64,000 nt of DNA from Jonesia quinghaiensis DSM 15701 (GCF_000423205.1 NZ_AUHN01000005.1:1-64000), one strand, 5' to 3'; shown: positions 43,051 to 52,792, numbered from the stretch's first letter. Numbers and translations are program-made. The notes: generated by a model not told the origin, from the sequence alone.

Positions 43051-43797
43051 ATGACATACACCCTCGTACTGCTCCGCCACGGCGAGAGCCAATGGAACGC
43101 AAAGAACCTTTTTACTGGCTGGGTTGATGTTCAGCTCTCTGACAAGGGACGCGAAGAAGCCCGTCGTGGTGGTGAAATGCTGAAGGAAGCTGGTTTGCTT
43201 CCCGATGTTGTCCACACCTCACTACTGTTGCGTGCGATCACCACCGCGAACCTCGCGTTGGAAGCTGCCGACCGTCACTGGATCCCCGTGAAGCGCAACT
43301 GGCGCCTCAACGAGCGTCACTACGGTGCCCTTCAGGGCAAAGACAAGGCGCAAACCCTTGCTGAGTACGGTGAAGAGCAGTTCATGCTGTGGCGCCGTTC
43401 ATACGATGTTCCACCACCGGTGATCGAAACTGGTTCAGAGTTCTCCCAAGACGCTGACCCTCGTTACGTTGCTGATGGTGCGTCGCAGGTTCGCACCGAG
43501 TGCCTGAAGGACGTTCTTGAGCGCGAAATCCCTTACTGGGAGAACGACATCAAGGCTGACCTCAAGGATGGAAAGACTGTTCTGGTTGCCGCACACGGAA
43601 ACTCCTTGCGTGCGCTGGTCAAGCTGCTTGACGGTGTGTCAGATGACGACATCGCCGGTTTGAACATTCCAACAGGTATGCCACTGGTTTATGAGCTGGA
43701 TGAGAACTTCGCTCCTATCACCCCAGGTGGACGCTACTTGGACCCTGAGGCTGCTGCTGAAGCTGCTGCTGCTGTTGCTGCGCAGGGCAAGAAGTAA
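43051..43797 (+). CDS. gpmA: 2,3-bisphosphoglycerate-dependent phosphoglycerate mutase
   Basis: 248 residues. It interconverts 3- and 2-phosphoglycerate in glycolysis. The phosphohistidine motif LRHGESQWN has His10; other marks are [33 protein letters not shown] and the second histidine in [15 protein letters not shown]. The last 15 residues are an Ala-rich tail ([15 protein letters not shown]). It is preceded by a 91-nt gap after mshA and followed by a strong terminator. Confidence 0.96.
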   Translation: MTYTLVLLRHGESQWNAKNLFTGWVDVQLSDKGREEARRGGEMLKEAGLLPDVVHTSLLLRAITTANLALEAADRHWIPVKRNWRLNERHYGALQGKDKAQTLAEYGEEQFMLWRRSYDVPPPVIETGSEFSQDADPRYVADGASQVRTECLKDVLEREIPYWENDIKADLKDGKTVLVAAHGNSLRALVKLLDGVSDDDIAGLNIPTGMPLVYELDENFAPITPGGRYLDPEAAAEAAAAVAAQGKK

Positions 43798-43820
43798 TCA
43801 CCGTCCTGGTGAGATGAATG

Positions 43821-43858
43821 ACAGCGGGCCCCGTGGAGTAATCCACGGGGCCCGCTGT
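43821..43858 (+). terminator. Intrinsic terminator after gpmA
   Basis: A GC-rich 17-bp perfect stem (43821-43837 with 43842-43858) with a GTAA loop starts 24 nt after the gpmA stop and is followed by CTATTGC. It may also serve the convergent phoU gene, whose stop is at 43923. Confidence 0.85.
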
Positions 43859-43922
43859 CTATTGCGCTTCATCAAGCTGGTGAACTCACAGTGTGCTTCA
43901 TTGATGCGTTCAACCTAGGTGG

Positions 43923-44591
43923 TCAGGATGACGCGTCGTTGGTTGCTGCTTTGTGGAAGTCACCAGTCACCACAAAGTTGATACGGCGTGCAACGGAAAC
44001 ACCGTGGTCGCCGAACCGCTCAAAATAGCGGGAAAGCAGTGTGGCGTCGATGGTTTGCTGGGTGCTTCCCTGCCAGTTTGGAGCAAGCAACGTGGTGAAC
44101 ACGTCGTTGTGGAAGGCATCGAGAACTTCATCATCTTTTTCAATGCTGTCTGCAACGTCGAGATCGTGGGAAGCCAGCAGGCCGTGGATGCGCCGCGCAA
44201 CACGTTGAGCGGCTGCAGCCATCCCCTCAAAGATCGGTGCGCCTTGCGGAGAAACCGCACTGGTGGGGTAGGAGCGGCGCGCTACCTCGGCAATGTGGCG
44301 TGCGAGGTCACCCATGCGCTCCAAGGTGGCGCTCATCCGTAGTGCTGTGACGACGAGACGCAGGTCTGTTGCGACGGGCTGCTGCTGGGCAAGAAGGTAG
44401 ACGCAGCGCTCGTCGAGGGAGGTTTCTAACTCGTCAATCGCTTGGTCGTCGGCAATGACTTGCTGGGCGATTTCGAGGTCACCGTTCAGCAGGGCAGTGC
44501 TTGCGCCGGTGATTGCTTTGTCGACGAGTTCTGCCATTCGGGTGAGGTCATCACCGAGGGCCTGTAGTTCTGCCTCGAAAATTTTTCGCAT
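43923..44591 (-). CDS. phoU: Phosphate signalling regulator PhoU
   Basis: 222 residues, two repeats of a three-helix bundle. The metal-binding motifs are visible as ALRMSATLERMGDLARHIAEV in the first repeat and LLSRYFERFGDHGVSVARRI in the second (E/DxxxD and DxxE-type clusters). PhoU signals phosphate sufficiency from the Pst transporter to the histidine kinase. It is transcribed away from senX3, with 272 nt between their starts and no other gene in that gap. AAGGAGTGAA precedes the ATG. Confidence 0.94.
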   Translation of the reverse strand: MRKIFEAELQALGDDLTRMAELVDKAITGASTALLNGDLEIAQQVIADDQAIDELETSLDERCVYLLAQQQPVATDLRLVVTALRMSATLERMGDLARHIAEVARRSYPTSAVSPQGAPIFEGMAAAAQRVARRIHGLLASHDLDVADSIEKDDEVLDAFHNDVFTTLLAPNWQGSTQQTIDATLLSRYFERFGDHGVSVARRINFVVTGDFHKAATNDASS

Positions 44592-44863
44592 TTCACTCCT
44601 TGACGATGGCTGTCTATACGGCAGTGTTGAGGGCTTTGGTGCCCGGCACAGCTGGGGGCTGAATCAGGGCAGCCAATACCTGACTGTTTCACAGGGTGCC
44701 AACCTCAGGTGTGTGTTGTGAAGCCCTCAGATGAACAAGTGGTGTCATGTCCATGAACACTTCACAGCATTCTTCCAGCAGGAGGCTGGAAACACGCCGA
44801 TATGCAACGGTCCCATGAACGTGTTGCCTCTCGCCACTCGACAACACATCGTACGCTTGTGGC

Positions 44864-46048
44864 GTGGAAGGTTTGTCCTTGATAGTTGCCGGCACAGTTG
44901 GTCTTGTTACTGGAGTCCTTGCAACGATTGCTTTTCAATACAGTGAGCGCCAACAGCGCCGTTTACCCCAGCGTAAGAGCCGAGAGCTCGACGAGGGGGT
45001 CATACGGGTGTTGGCGATTCTGCGTTCAGCGGCGGTAGTTGTGCGTCACGATGACACCGTCGTGCGAGCATCTGCACCCGCTTACGCACTGGGTGTCGTG
45101 CGCGGGGAGCGCATTGCGCATCCGGCTATTCAAGACATGATCGATGAAGCCCGGAAAACGGGGCTGATCCTTGATGAAGAGTTAGAGCTTCCACGCGGCC
45201 CTGTTGGGCGCGGGCGAGTGATGTTGCAGGTGCGGGTTGCGCATCTAGACAGCGAATACATCGTGATCCTCGCGGAAGACCGCACCGAAGCGAAGCGCGT
45301 TGAGATGATCCGCCGAGATTTCACGGTGAATGTGTCCCACGAACTCAAAACCCCAGTGGGAGCAATCGGATTACTTGCCGAGACCCTCCAAGACGCTGCC
45401 GACGACCCAGACGCAGTGCGTCACTTTGCGGGGCGCATGCAACAAGAATCCACCAGGTTGGGTGCACTGGTCCAAGAAATCATTGAACTGTCCCGCCTCC
45501 AACTGGAAAGTTCGTCGCAACCCCTGGCAATCGTCCCGCTCGATGCTGTTCTAGAAGAAGCAACAGATCGAGCCCGGGTTGTTGCAGGTGGGCGCAACAT
45601 CACCATCAATGTCGCCACAAACACCGGAGTCTACGTATACGGCGACCACAGTCTCCTCGTCACCGCAGTGCGAAACCTCGTCGACAACGCTGTGGCGTAC
45701 TCCCCTGAAAGCACCACCGTGGGTGTTGGTGTGAAACGCAACGAGGACCTCGTTGAAATCAGCGTCGTTGACCAAGGAATCGGGATTTCTACCGAGCACC
45801 AGCAACGCATCTTTGAACGTTTTTACCGGGTTGACCCCGCCCGTTCCCGAGCAACCGGCGGAACAGGTTTGGGGCTATCCATTGTCAAACACGTTGCCGC
45901 CGATCACGGTGGGGACGTATCCATATGGTCCAAACCGGGACACGGATCCACGTTTACCTTGCGCATTCCCGCCGTTGCCGATGGCGTGGTGCACACCGGT
46001 CCTAGCGCCCCTGCAGACACTGACCACGAAGAGGAGAATGACGCGTGA
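44864..46048 (+). CDS. senX3: Phosphate-sensing histidine kinase SenX3
   Basis: 394 residues. One N-terminal membrane segment (LSLIVAGTVGLVTGVLATIAF), a PAS-like domain (about 45-145), then HisKA with the phosphorylated His159 in FTVNVSHELKTPVGAIG, and HATPase_c with N-box NLVDNAVAY and G-boxes (DQGIGIS, GGTGLGLSIVKH). With RegX3 it controls the phosphate starvation response together with PhoU and Pst. A TACGCT box ends 6 nt before the GTG start, suggesting a leaderless mRNA. The stop overlaps the regX3 start by 4 nt. Confidence 0.93.
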   Translation: MEGLSLIVAGTVGLVTGVLATIAFQYSERQQRRLPQRKSRELDEGVIRVLAILRSAAVVVRHDDTVVRASAPAYALGVVRGERIAHPAIQDMIDEARKTGLILDEELELPRGPVGRGRVMLQVRVAHLDSEYIVILAEDRTEAKRVEMIRRDFTVNVSHELKTPVGAIGLLAETLQDAADDPDAVRHFAGRMQQESTRLGALVQEIIELSRLQLESSSQPLAIVPLDAVLEEATDRARVVAGGRNITINVATNTGVYVYGDHSLLVTAVRNLVDNAVAYSPESTTVGVGVKRNEDLVEISVVDQGIGISTEHQQRIFERFYRVDPARSRATGGTGLGLSIVKHVAADHGGDVSIWSKPGHGSTFTLRIPAVADGVVHTGPSAPADTDHEEENDA

Positions 46049-46761
46049 CGCGCATCCTGGTAGTTGAAGACGAAGAGTCATACCGTGAACCATTGACCTA
46101 CCAACTCACCCGCGAAGGGTACGACGTTGTTGCTGTTGCCACCGGCACAGAAGCGCTAAGCGCCTATGACGACCAGCGCCCAGACCTGGTCCTCCTGGAC
46201 CTCATGCTGCCAGGACTTTCAGGCACCGAAGTGTGCCGGGAACTGCGTAACCGGGGCAACGTCCCAGTGATTATGTTGACGGCAAAAGACGGTGAAATCG
46301 ACAAGGTTGTTGGGTTAGAACTAGGCGCCGACGACTACGTCACAAAACCTTACTCATTCCGTGAACTCCTTGCGCGAATGAGGGCTGTCCTGCGCCGCCA
46401 CCACAGCACTTCCACCACTGACGCACCAGAATTCCATGATGAGGACGACGAACAAGTCCTTGTTGCTGGGCCAGTACGCATGGATGTCGAGCGGCACGTC
46501 GTGTCAGTGCGAGATGAGCACGTGGCATTCCCCCTCAAAGAGTTTGACCTCTTGGAGTACCTGCTGCGCAATGCTGGGCGCGTGCTGACCCGTGGTCAAC
46601 TCATTGACCGAGTATGGGGGAGCGACTACGTGGGTGACACAAAGACCCTTGATGTCCACGTCAAACGAATCCGTGCAAAAATCGAAGAAGACCCAGGAAG
46701 CCCACAGTTAATTCTGACGGTGCGCGGGTTGGGTTATAAGTTCGCTGAAGTGAACTCCTAA
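46045..46761 (+). CDS. regX3: Response regulator RegX3
   Basis: 238 residues: receiver domain with the phosphorylated Asp52 in VLLDLMLPGLSG, Thr/Lys in MLTAKDGE and DYVTKPYSF, and an OmpR-type winged helix at the C-terminus (FPLKEFDLLEYLLRNAGRVLTRGQL, TLDVHVKRIRAKIE). It is the partner of SenX3 and probably activates pstSCAB, whose upstream region carries 11-bp direct repeats. The start overlaps the senX3 stop by 4 nt, so the two proteins are made in a coupled way. Confidence 0.94.
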   Translation: MTRILVVEDEESYREPLTYQLTREGYDVVAVATGTEALSAYDDQRPDLVLLDLMLPGLSGTEVCRELRNRGNVPVIMLTAKDGEIDKVVGLELGADDYVTKPYSFRELLARMRAVLRRHHSTSTTDAPEFHDEDDEQVLVAGPVRMDVERHVVSVRDEHVAFPLKEFDLLEYLLRNAGRVLTRGQLIDRVWGSDYVGDTKTLDVHVKRIRAKIEEDPGSPQLILTVRGLGYKFAEVNS

Positions 46762-46817
46762 CCCCAGCGTCGTCGTTCACCTCAACGACACCAGCCGGGC
46801 GCCAACGTGTGCTCACT

Positions 46818-46861
46818 GTTCACCTGCGGTTCATCTAGTCACCCATCCATGGTCACTTAGG
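46818..46861 (+). promoter_or_regulatory. PHO box: four 11-bp direct-repeat units upstream of pstS
   Basis: The units are GTTCACCTGCG, GTTCATCTAGT, CACCCATCCAT and GGTCACTTAGG, in exact 11-bp register. Three carry the TCAYY core of the GTTCACC repeat known from Streptomyces PhoP sites. A fifth unit, GTTCACCTCAA, stands alone at 46775-46785. RegX3 is the likely binder here. Confidence 0.7.
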
Positions 46862-46940
46862 GCTCTTAACGTCGAGTGTGTTGGCAGGCAGCCTGCCACC
46901 CTCACTACTTAGACCAAAACTTCCCAGATTGGTAACCACA

Positions 46941-48074
46941 GTGAAGAACCTCAACAACCGCCTGATGGCGTCCGGTGCAGTAGCCGGTGTCCTCGCCCTC
47001 ACGTTGAGTGCGTGCGGCGCCGATGCGACCGAAACAACACCTGCAGCAACCGGTGGCTCTGACAACACCGAAACAGCAGCAGCCTCAGGCGCTATCGCTG
47101 GTGCCGGTGCTTCCTCCCAGGAGAAGGCAATGGGCGGCTGGATCGCCACCGCCACCAGCGCACTTCCAGACCTCACCGTCACCTATGAAGCCGTTGGCTC
47201 AGGTGGTGGACGTGAGCAGTTCCTCGGTGGCGGCGTTCAGTTCGCAGGAACCGATGCTGCTCTCAAGCCAGAAGAAAAAGAAGCAGCAGTAGAGCGTTGC
47301 TACGGTGGCGAAGCGGTCCAGCTTCCCCTGTACATCAGCCCTATCGCTGTTGTGTACAACTTGCCAAGCGTTGACGCTGCGAACCTCAACATGTCAGCAG
47401 AGACCATTGCCAAGATCTTCAACGGCGACATCACCAAGTGGAACGATGACGCAATCGCCGCTGAGAACGAAGGCGTTGACCTTCCTGACTTGGACATCAT
47501 CCCTGTTAACCGTTCCGATGAGTCCGGTACCACAGAGAACTTCACCGAGTACCTCGTTGATGTTGCTGGTGACGCATGGCCACACGAGGCATCAGGCGAC
47601 TGGCCCCGTTCAGGCACCCAGTCCGGTAACGGAACCTCTGGTGTCATCGACACAGTCACCCAAACCGAAGGTGCAATCACCTACGCTGATGCTTCCCGTG
47701 CAGGCAGCCTCGGTACCGCGGCTTTGAAGGTGGGCGAGGAATACGTTCCATTCTCAGCTGAAGCTGCAGCCGCTGTTGTTGACGCGTCACCACGAGCAGA
47801 AGACGCATCAGCAACAAACATTGTTGTTGAACTCGACCGTGCGACGACCGCATCAGGCGCATACCCCATGGTCCTCATCTCCTACTCTGTGGCATGCTCT
47901 GTATACGAGACTGAAGCTGACGCCAACAACGTCAAAGCATTCCTGACCTACGTCGCTAGCGAAGCAGGCCAGGCTGTTGCAGCTGAAGCTGATGTCGCCG
48001 GGTCTGCACCTATCTCAGCAGCCCTGCGCTCTGAAGTGCAGGCAGCAATCGACTCGATTAGCGTTGCTGGATAA
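46941..48074 (+). CDS. pstS: Phosphate-binding lipoprotein PstS
   Basis: 377 residues. A lipoprotein signal ends in the lipobox LSAC with Cys25, followed by a Thr/Ala-rich spacer of about 25 residues. The phosphate-binding fold is visible in AGASSQEKAMGGW, YEAVGSGGGREQFLGG and NRSDESGTTENF. It captures phosphate outside the membrane for PstC/PstA. The frame is open to 46878, but the GTG at 46941 gives a normal signal peptide. A PHO box lies 80-123 nt upstream of it. pstC follows 110 nt later. Confidence 0.94.
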   Translation: MKNLNNRLMASGAVAGVLALTLSACGADATETTPAATGGSDNTETAAASGAIAGAGASSQEKAMGGWIATATSALPDLTVTYEAVGSGGGREQFLGGGVQFAGTDAALKPEEKEAAVERCYGGEAVQLPLYISPIAVVYNLPSVDAANLNMSAETIAKIFNGDITKWNDDAIAAENEGVDLPDLDIIPVNRSDESGTTENFTEYLVDVAGDAWPHEASGDWPRSGTQSGNGTSGVIDTVTQTEGAITYADASRAGSLGTAALKVGEEYVPFSAEAAAAVVDASPRAEDASATNIVVELDRATTASGAYPMVLISYSVACSVYETEADANNVKAFLTYVASEAGQAVAAEADVAGSAPISAALRSEVQAAIDSISVAG

Positions 48075-48184
48075 GACAACACGTGCGCAAGGGTGCGGAC
48101 CGGTGTCTCAACACACCGGTCCGCACCAGCGTCTCCCACTGACCCACGTTCGCCCCCTCAACCGTTAGTGAAGCGACTCGCACG

Positions 48185-49246
48185 ATGCCCACACCATCCA
48201 CATCCAGTCAAGAGGCAACAGCGACAGTGACTCCTGAAGAACGCAGTCCAGACTCGAGGACTACTCGCGAATCTGCCACGCCACCGCAGCCACGCAACAC
48301 GTTGACCATGAAACGCCGAGGCGCGTTCATGAACCTCCTAGCTGCACGATGGTTCGAGTTTGTTGCTACCGGCGCAGGCATCATCATTCTTGTGATCCTC
48401 GCAGCCGTCGCAGCTTTCTTGATATGGGAAGCGACTCCAGCACTCACAGCGGATATCAGCGAACTGCAAAAAATTTCGTGGTTTAACGCTGATTCCTTTT
48501 TAGCCTTTGTTGCGCCGCTCATCTTCGGCACGCTCCTCGCCTCGCTCCTTGCGTTGCTTGTTGCAGTGCCACTAGCAGTGAGCATCGCGCTCTTCATTTC
48601 CCACTATGCTCCGCGCAAATTTGCAGGCCCACTGGGCTACGTCATTGACTTGCTCGCTGCGATCCCTTCAGTGGTGTACGGCTTGTGGGGTGCGCTTTGG
48701 TTAGCTCCCGTGATTGACCCTGTGTTCCGGTGGTTGACCTCGTTCCTCGGGTTCATCCCATTGTTTGCGGACTACCAGCCACCAGCAAAAAACATCATGA
48801 CGGCCTCACTTGTCTTGGCTGTGATGATCCTGCCAATCATTACCGCTGTGTCCCGTGAAGTGTTCCTCCAGACCCCGCGTCTCCACGAAGAAGCCGCCCT
48901 TGCGCTGGGTGCCACTCGGTGGGAACTCGTCCGCATGGCTGTTTTCCCCTTTGGACGTTCCGGTGTTATCTCAGCCGCGATGCTCGGTCTAGGGCGTGCT
49001 CTTGGTGAGACGATGGCAGTGCTGATGATCCTGTCCCCAGGAACCCTGTTCTCCTTTTTCCTTCTCAAGCCGGGGCAACACCAGACAATTGCAGCGAACA
49101 TCGCCTCAAAATTCCCTGAAGCATCGGGAGTTTCCGTCTCCGTGCTGATCGCTACAGGTCTAGCCCTGTTTGTGATCACCCTGCTTGTGAACATGGCGGC
49201 CCGCTGGATTGTCAGCCGCCGCAGCGACTTCTCAGGAGCGAACTAA
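48185..49246 (+). CDS. pstC: Phosphate ABC transporter permease PstC
   Basis: 353 residues with six membrane segments after a 60-residue hydrophilic N-terminus. The permease signature (EAA loop) is EAALALGATRWELVRMAVFPFGRSG. The phosphate-permease marks YVIDLLAAIPSVVYGLWG and LGRALGETMAVLMI are present. It forms the membrane channel with PstA. The stop and the pstA start overlap by one base. The start codon ATG at 48185 has only a weak ribosome site; an internal ATG at 48308 is less likely because it would remove the usual N-terminal tail. Confidence 0.94.
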   Translation: MPTPSTSSQEATATVTPEERSPDSRTTRESATPPQPRNTLTMKRRGAFMNLLAARWFEFVATGAGIIILVILAAVAAFLIWEATPALTADISELQKISWFNADSFLAFVAPLIFGTLLASLLALLVAVPLAVSIALFISHYAPRKFAGPLGYVIDLLAAIPSVVYGLWGALWLAPVIDPVFRWLTSFLGFIPLFADYQPPAKNIMTASLVLAVMILPIITAVSREVFLQTPRLHEEAALALGATRWELVRMAVFPFGRSGVISAAMLGLGRALGETMAVLMILSPGTLFSFFLLKPGQHQTIAANIASKFPEASGVSVSVLIATGLALFVITLLVNMAARWIVSRRSDFSGAN

Positions 49247-50319
49247 TGGCCGCCACCACTCCGCTTGAGCCGTCATTGGCAGCACCTTCCGGTTTGCTTG
49301 CCTCCCGGCCCCGTCTACCTCGCTGGGCAGTACCATCAACCATTGGGTTTTCTTTTGCGCTTTCCGCAGTAGTTCTCTTTCTCGCAGATTCGCTGACAAT
49401 TCCAGCTGTTGTGGCACTGACAGTTGTTCTCTATGCTGTTGCGATCTCTGTGTGGTCCTTACGAGTTGAGGGCACAAGGTACGCCGCTGACCGCACCGCT
49501 ACCACAGTCGTCACCGCAGCCTTTGGTATCGCACTGATTCCATTGATTTCGCTGCTATGGACTGTGTTGCAAAACGGAGCGCGCGTCATCAACTTCACCT
49601 TCCTGAACACCAACATGGTTGGTGTCTACGGTGAAATGACTGAAGGTGGTATCTACCACGCTATATGGGGAACCATCCTCATCACCCTTGCTGCGACAGC
49701 GATCTCTGTGCCGATTGGTATTCTCACCGCGATCTACCTGGTGGAATACGGTCGTGGGGCGCTCGCTCGCGGAGTGACGTTCTTTGTCGATGTGATGACG
49801 GGTATTCCCTCGATTGTCGCAGGTCTCTTTGCGTTCTCCCTGTTTACTTTGCTCTTTGGTCCAGCTTTCCGAGCGGGCATTATGGGGGCCACGGCACTCG
49901 CTGTGCTGATGACCCCCGTGGTCATCCGATCAGTGGAAGAAATGCTGCGATTGGTGCCCAACGAGTTGCGTGAAGCATCCTATGCGCTGGGCGTGTCGAA
50001 GGCTCGAACAATCTTCAAAGTTGTGTTGCGCACCGCAATCGGCGGTATTGTCACCGGTGTGATGCTGGCTATCGCCCGTGTTATCGGTGAAACAGCCCCA
50101 CTGCTACTGACGGTGGGTCTAGCTGCCGACATGAATTGGGATCTGTTCGAGGGCCGTATGGCTACCTTGCCTGTTTTCGCCTACCGTCAGTACCAACAAG
50201 GGGGCATCGGTGTCGACCGGGCTTGGGGTGCTGCCCTGACCCTTATTGCCATTGTGATGCTGCTGAACATTATTGCCCGCCTGATCGCTAAGTACTACGC
50301 CCCCAAGGCATCACGCTAA
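49246..50319 (+). CDS. pstA: Phosphate ABC transporter permease PstA
   Basis: 357 residues, six membrane segments plus an N-terminal pair. The permease EAA loop is REASYALGVSKARTIFKVVLRTAIGG; the PstA-type FFVDVMTGIPSIVAGLFAF and ARVIGETAPLLLT stretches are clear. It pairs with PstC as the membrane part of the high-affinity phosphate importer. It is coupled to pstC by a one-base overlap, and pstB starts 28 nt later with GGAAAGG before it. Confidence 0.95.
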   Translation: MAATTPLEPSLAAPSGLLASRPRLPRWAVPSTIGFSFALSAVVLFLADSLTIPAVVALTVVLYAVAISVWSLRVEGTRYAADRTATTVVTAAFGIALIPLISLLWTVLQNGARVINFTFLNTNMVGVYGEMTEGGIYHAIWGTILITLAATAISVPIGILTAIYLVEYGRGALARGVTFFVDVMTGIPSIVAGLFAFSLFTLLFGPAFRAGIMGATALAVLMTPVVIRSVEEMLRLVPNELREASYALGVSKARTIFKVVLRTAIGGIVTGVMLAIARVIGETAPLLLTVGLAADMNWDLFEGRMATLPVFAYRQYQQGGIGVDRAWGAALTLIAIVMLLNIIARLIAKYYAPKASR

Positions 50320-50347
50320 CCGCCGGCGTGGAAAGGTAACCTGAGAA

Positions 50348-51127
50348 ATGTCAAAGCGAATCGATGTTGACGACCTCAACGTCTACTACAGTGATTTCCT
50401 CGCCGTCGAGGGCGTGTCCATGAACATTGAGCCCAAGGCCATCACGGCGTTGATCGGCCCTTCCGGCTGTGGAAAGTCGACCTTCCTGCGTACCTTGAAC
50501 CGTATGCACGAGGTCATTCCAGGTGCCCGAGTCACTGGAAAAGCAACACTTGATGGTGAAGACCTGTACGGCCCGCAAGTTGACCCAGTCGCTGTGCGCC
50601 GCCACATCGGTATGGTGTTCCAGCGCCCTAACCCATTCCCCACCATGTCCATTGCGGACAACGTGTTGGCTGGTGTGCGGTTGAACTCCAAGCGACTCTC
50701 CAAATCGCAAGCGGAGGAAACTGTTGAGACCTCCCTACGCGGTGCGAACTTGTGGAATGAAGTCAAAGACCGGCTCGATCGCCCAGGTTCATCACTGTCT
50801 GGTGGTCAGCAGCAACGTTTGTGCATTGCTCGAGCAATCGCAGTGAAGCCAGATGTTCTCCTCATGGATGAGCCATGTTCTGCACTGGACCCTATCTCCA
50901 CGTTGGCGATTGAGGACCTCATGCACGAGCTCAAGTCCGACTACACCATCGTGATCGTGACGCACAACATGCAGCAAGCCGCTCGTGTGTCAGACCGCAC
51001 CGCATTCTTCAACATTGCGGGAACTGGCAAGCCAGGCAAGCTCATCGAGATGGACGACACCACAGTGATGTTCTCATCACCACGTGAAAAAGCTACGGAA
51101 GATTACATCTCCGGTCGTTTTGGGTGA
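50348..51127 (+). CDS. pstB: Phosphate ABC transporter ATPase PstB
   Basis: 259 residues. Walker [11 protein letters not shown]-loop in [19 protein letters not shown], signature [16 protein letters not shown], Walker [14 protein letters not shown] and H-loop [13 protein letters not shown] are all present and in the PstB-specific form. It drives phosphate import and also takes part in signalling to PhoU and SenX3. It is the last gene of pstSCAB; a terminator follows 21 nt after the stop. Confidence 0.96.
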   Translation: MSKRIDVDDLNVYYSDFLAVEGVSMNIEPKAITALIGPSGCGKSTFLRTLNRMHEVIPGARVTGKATLDGEDLYGPQVDPVAVRRHIGMVFQRPNPFPTMSIADNVLAGVRLNSKRLSKSQAEETVETSLRGANLWNEVKDRLDRPGSSLSGGQQQRLCIARAIAVKPDVLLMDEPCSALDPISTLAIEDLMHELKSDYTIVIVTHNMQQAARVSDRTAFFNIAGTGKPGKLIEMDDTTVMFSSPREKATEDYISGRFG

Positions 51128-51148
51128 GCCCACCCACACCATATTGAT

Positions 51149-51181
51149 AAGAGCCGCCACCCAAGCAGGGTGGCGGCTCTT
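51149..51181. terminator. Terminator after pstB
   Basis: A 14-bp perfect stem (51149-51162 with 51168-51181) with a 5-nt loop. The A residues before it and TT at its end make it usable from both strands; the convergent methyltransferase gene ends at 51221. Confidence 0.8.
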
Positions 51182-51220
51182 GCCATGTGGGCTATCTTTC
51201 GTGCCCCCTCGGCAGCGGCG

Positions 51221-52072
51221 TCAGCGTGTCTTGTCCAAAACGTACAGCGCGTTAGTGGCTGGGAATGGAAACGAAAAGGTCAACCGGTTGTGGAGGTGGT
51301 CAATGTACCCAGGCTGAACATACTGCTGGGAATGAATGACGGTGAATCCCACTGCATGAGCGAATCCGACGTAGTCGTCCTCGCTCATGGCGGTGTAGAA
51401 CTCTTGGCTTTCCCGGGCAAATGATTCAGCTCCCCAGGTGTACGTGAAAGCAAACTCTGTCAACGAGTGAATAGTGCCTTCCCAGACGCCGGGCGCACGG
51501 CGCACCAGCGCGACGGTGCGGTCATAACCAGGTTGCGCAAACGGGCACTCAGCGAGGTAACGCTCAACCCAGGCATCGTCTTCAGGGTTGAGTAGTGTCA
51601 TGGTGGCGAGGGATTCTGGATTGTCCGGTGTCACCCCGTCGCGGATGATAAGCCGCCCACCAGGCGCCAAGGCTTGGTGGAAGACGCGCAATGTCAGATC
51701 GATGTTGCGCATACTGCCGCGTAGAGCGTCCCTATTCCCGTAAGAAAACACCTCGTGCAGAATCGAGGAGGCCACAATGGTGTCCACAGGCGTCTCGACA
51801 ATCGAGAGGAGTTCGTCAGCGTATCCTTCCAGCACAGGGATCGCTGAGTGTGGGTAGGGGAACGGATCGATCCCTACGACGCGGCTTGTGGGGAATGCCT
51901 GAGCTATAGCCGCCCCAAGTTCTCCACCCCCGCTACCAACATCAACAATGTTGCCTGGGAGGATATGGTCAAGGATTGCGACCTTATCTCCCAGTGATGA
52001 TGCCATGCGGGAGTAGTACACGTCGTCGAGTTCCCCCGAGAGCATCTGCTGCGTTGCCATGGGCACGAGCAT
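51221..52072 (-). CDS. Class I SAM-dependent methyltransferase
   Basis: 283 residues. The SAM-binding motif I is NIVDVGSGGGELGAAIA, with the acidic end of strand 2 in VVGIDPFPYP and a later motif in DTIVASSILHEVFSYG. The HEV segment and the following RVFHQALAPGGRLIIRDG resemble methyltransferases of the ubiquinone/menaquinone or small-molecule type. The C-terminal third is a beta-rich cap whose role is unknown. The substrate cannot be predicted. No ribosome site marks the ATG at 52072; the internal ATG at 52060 is possible. It is convergent with pstB. Confidence 0.8.
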   Translation of the reverse strand: MLVPMATQQMLSGELDDVYYSRMASSLGDKVAILDHILPGNIVDVGSGGGELGAAIAQAFPTSRVVGIDPFPYPHSAIPVLEGYADELLSIVETPVDTIVASSILHEVFSYGNRDALRGSMRNIDLTLRVFHQALAPGGRLIIRDGVTPDNPESLATMTLLNPEDDAWVERYLAECPFAQPGYDRTVALVRRAPGVWEGTIHSLTEFAFTYTWGAESFARESQEFYTAMSEDDYVGFAHAVGFTVIHSQQYVQPGYIDHLHNRLTFSFPFPATNALYVLDKTR

Positions 52073-52132
52073 AGTGGTTATGACGATGCGGCAGGAAACG
52101 CGGGGATAGGCAGGAGCGCCTTGACGTTGTTG

Positions 52133-52627
52133 TTATGCCTCAGAGGGGAGGTTCTGCGTTTCCAAGAATTCTTGGTACTCCGGAAGGGAACCTTCAAGAA
52201 CAGGCACGGGGATGTCGTGGGTGTCTCCAGCAGAGTCACTGAGTGTGACGGTGAGGTTCGCGCCTGACGGTACGCTCACAGTGTCGAGAACTGGAATCTC
52301 AGTGTCAGTGGAGAGGTTGATGGTTCCACCGGCTGGGATGTGGTATGCCTCGTTGAGGGAACCATCTTGCGTGGTGAGCGTCGCGGTGTGGTCTTGTGTG
52401 GAATCGTTGTGTACCGCACCGAGAAGGTAGCCGGTGCCGTCTGAGTCAACAACAACCATCATGTTGATTACTTCGAGTGTTCCACTGTCGAGGGCCACCC
52501 GGGTGCCGTCCGATGCGCCGTAGTAATGGGCTGTTTGCGCAGGAGCGCAAGCGGCCACACTCACGATCAGTCCACCCGCAACAGCGAGAGCGGAAAGGCG
52601 ACGACGGACGGGCTGGGTGCTGAACAT
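52133..52627 (-). CDS. Secreted lipoprotein of unknown function
   Basis: 164 residues. A basic start and hydrophobic stretch end in the lipobox VAAC with Cys27, so it is anchored to the outer face of the membrane. The mature part is all-beta in appearance, with Ig-like alternation (MVVVDSDGTGYLLGAVHN, HTATLTTQDG, NLTVTLSDSAGD) and no cysteines or His clusters that would point to metal binding. I do not recognise the family beyond a general resemblance to small actinobacterial lipoproteins encoded near carD. GGAGCTC precedes the ATG. Confidence 0.75.
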   Translation of the reverse strand: MFSTQPVRRRLSALAVAGGLIVSVAACAPAQTAHYYGASDGTRVALDSGTLEVINMMVVVDSDGTGYLLGAVHNDSTQDHTATLTTQDGSLNEAYHIPAGGTINLSTDTEIPVLDTVSVPSGANLTVTLSDSAGDTHDIPVPVLEGSLPEYQEFLETQNLPSEA

Positions 52628-52763
52628 GGGGAGCTCCAGGAAGCAGAGTAGGCGGGGCTGGCCGTGGCCAGATCGCCCTCAATTCTACCGGTGGGTACCT
52701 CTGTGCGGGACCTTGGTCACTTATGACCTGCACCACTTCAGAGTGCATGAATGGGCAGGTCGC

Positions 52764-52792
52764 TTGACGTGTGGCAACAGACAGTGCAAGAT
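52764..52792 (+). promoter_or_regulatory. Candidate carD promoter
   Basis: TTGACG (52764-52769), 17 nt, then CAAGAT (52787-52792). A second possible -10, TAAGAT, is at 52821-52826. Both lie in the 227-nt gap between the divergent lipoprotein and carD. Confidence 0.5.
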
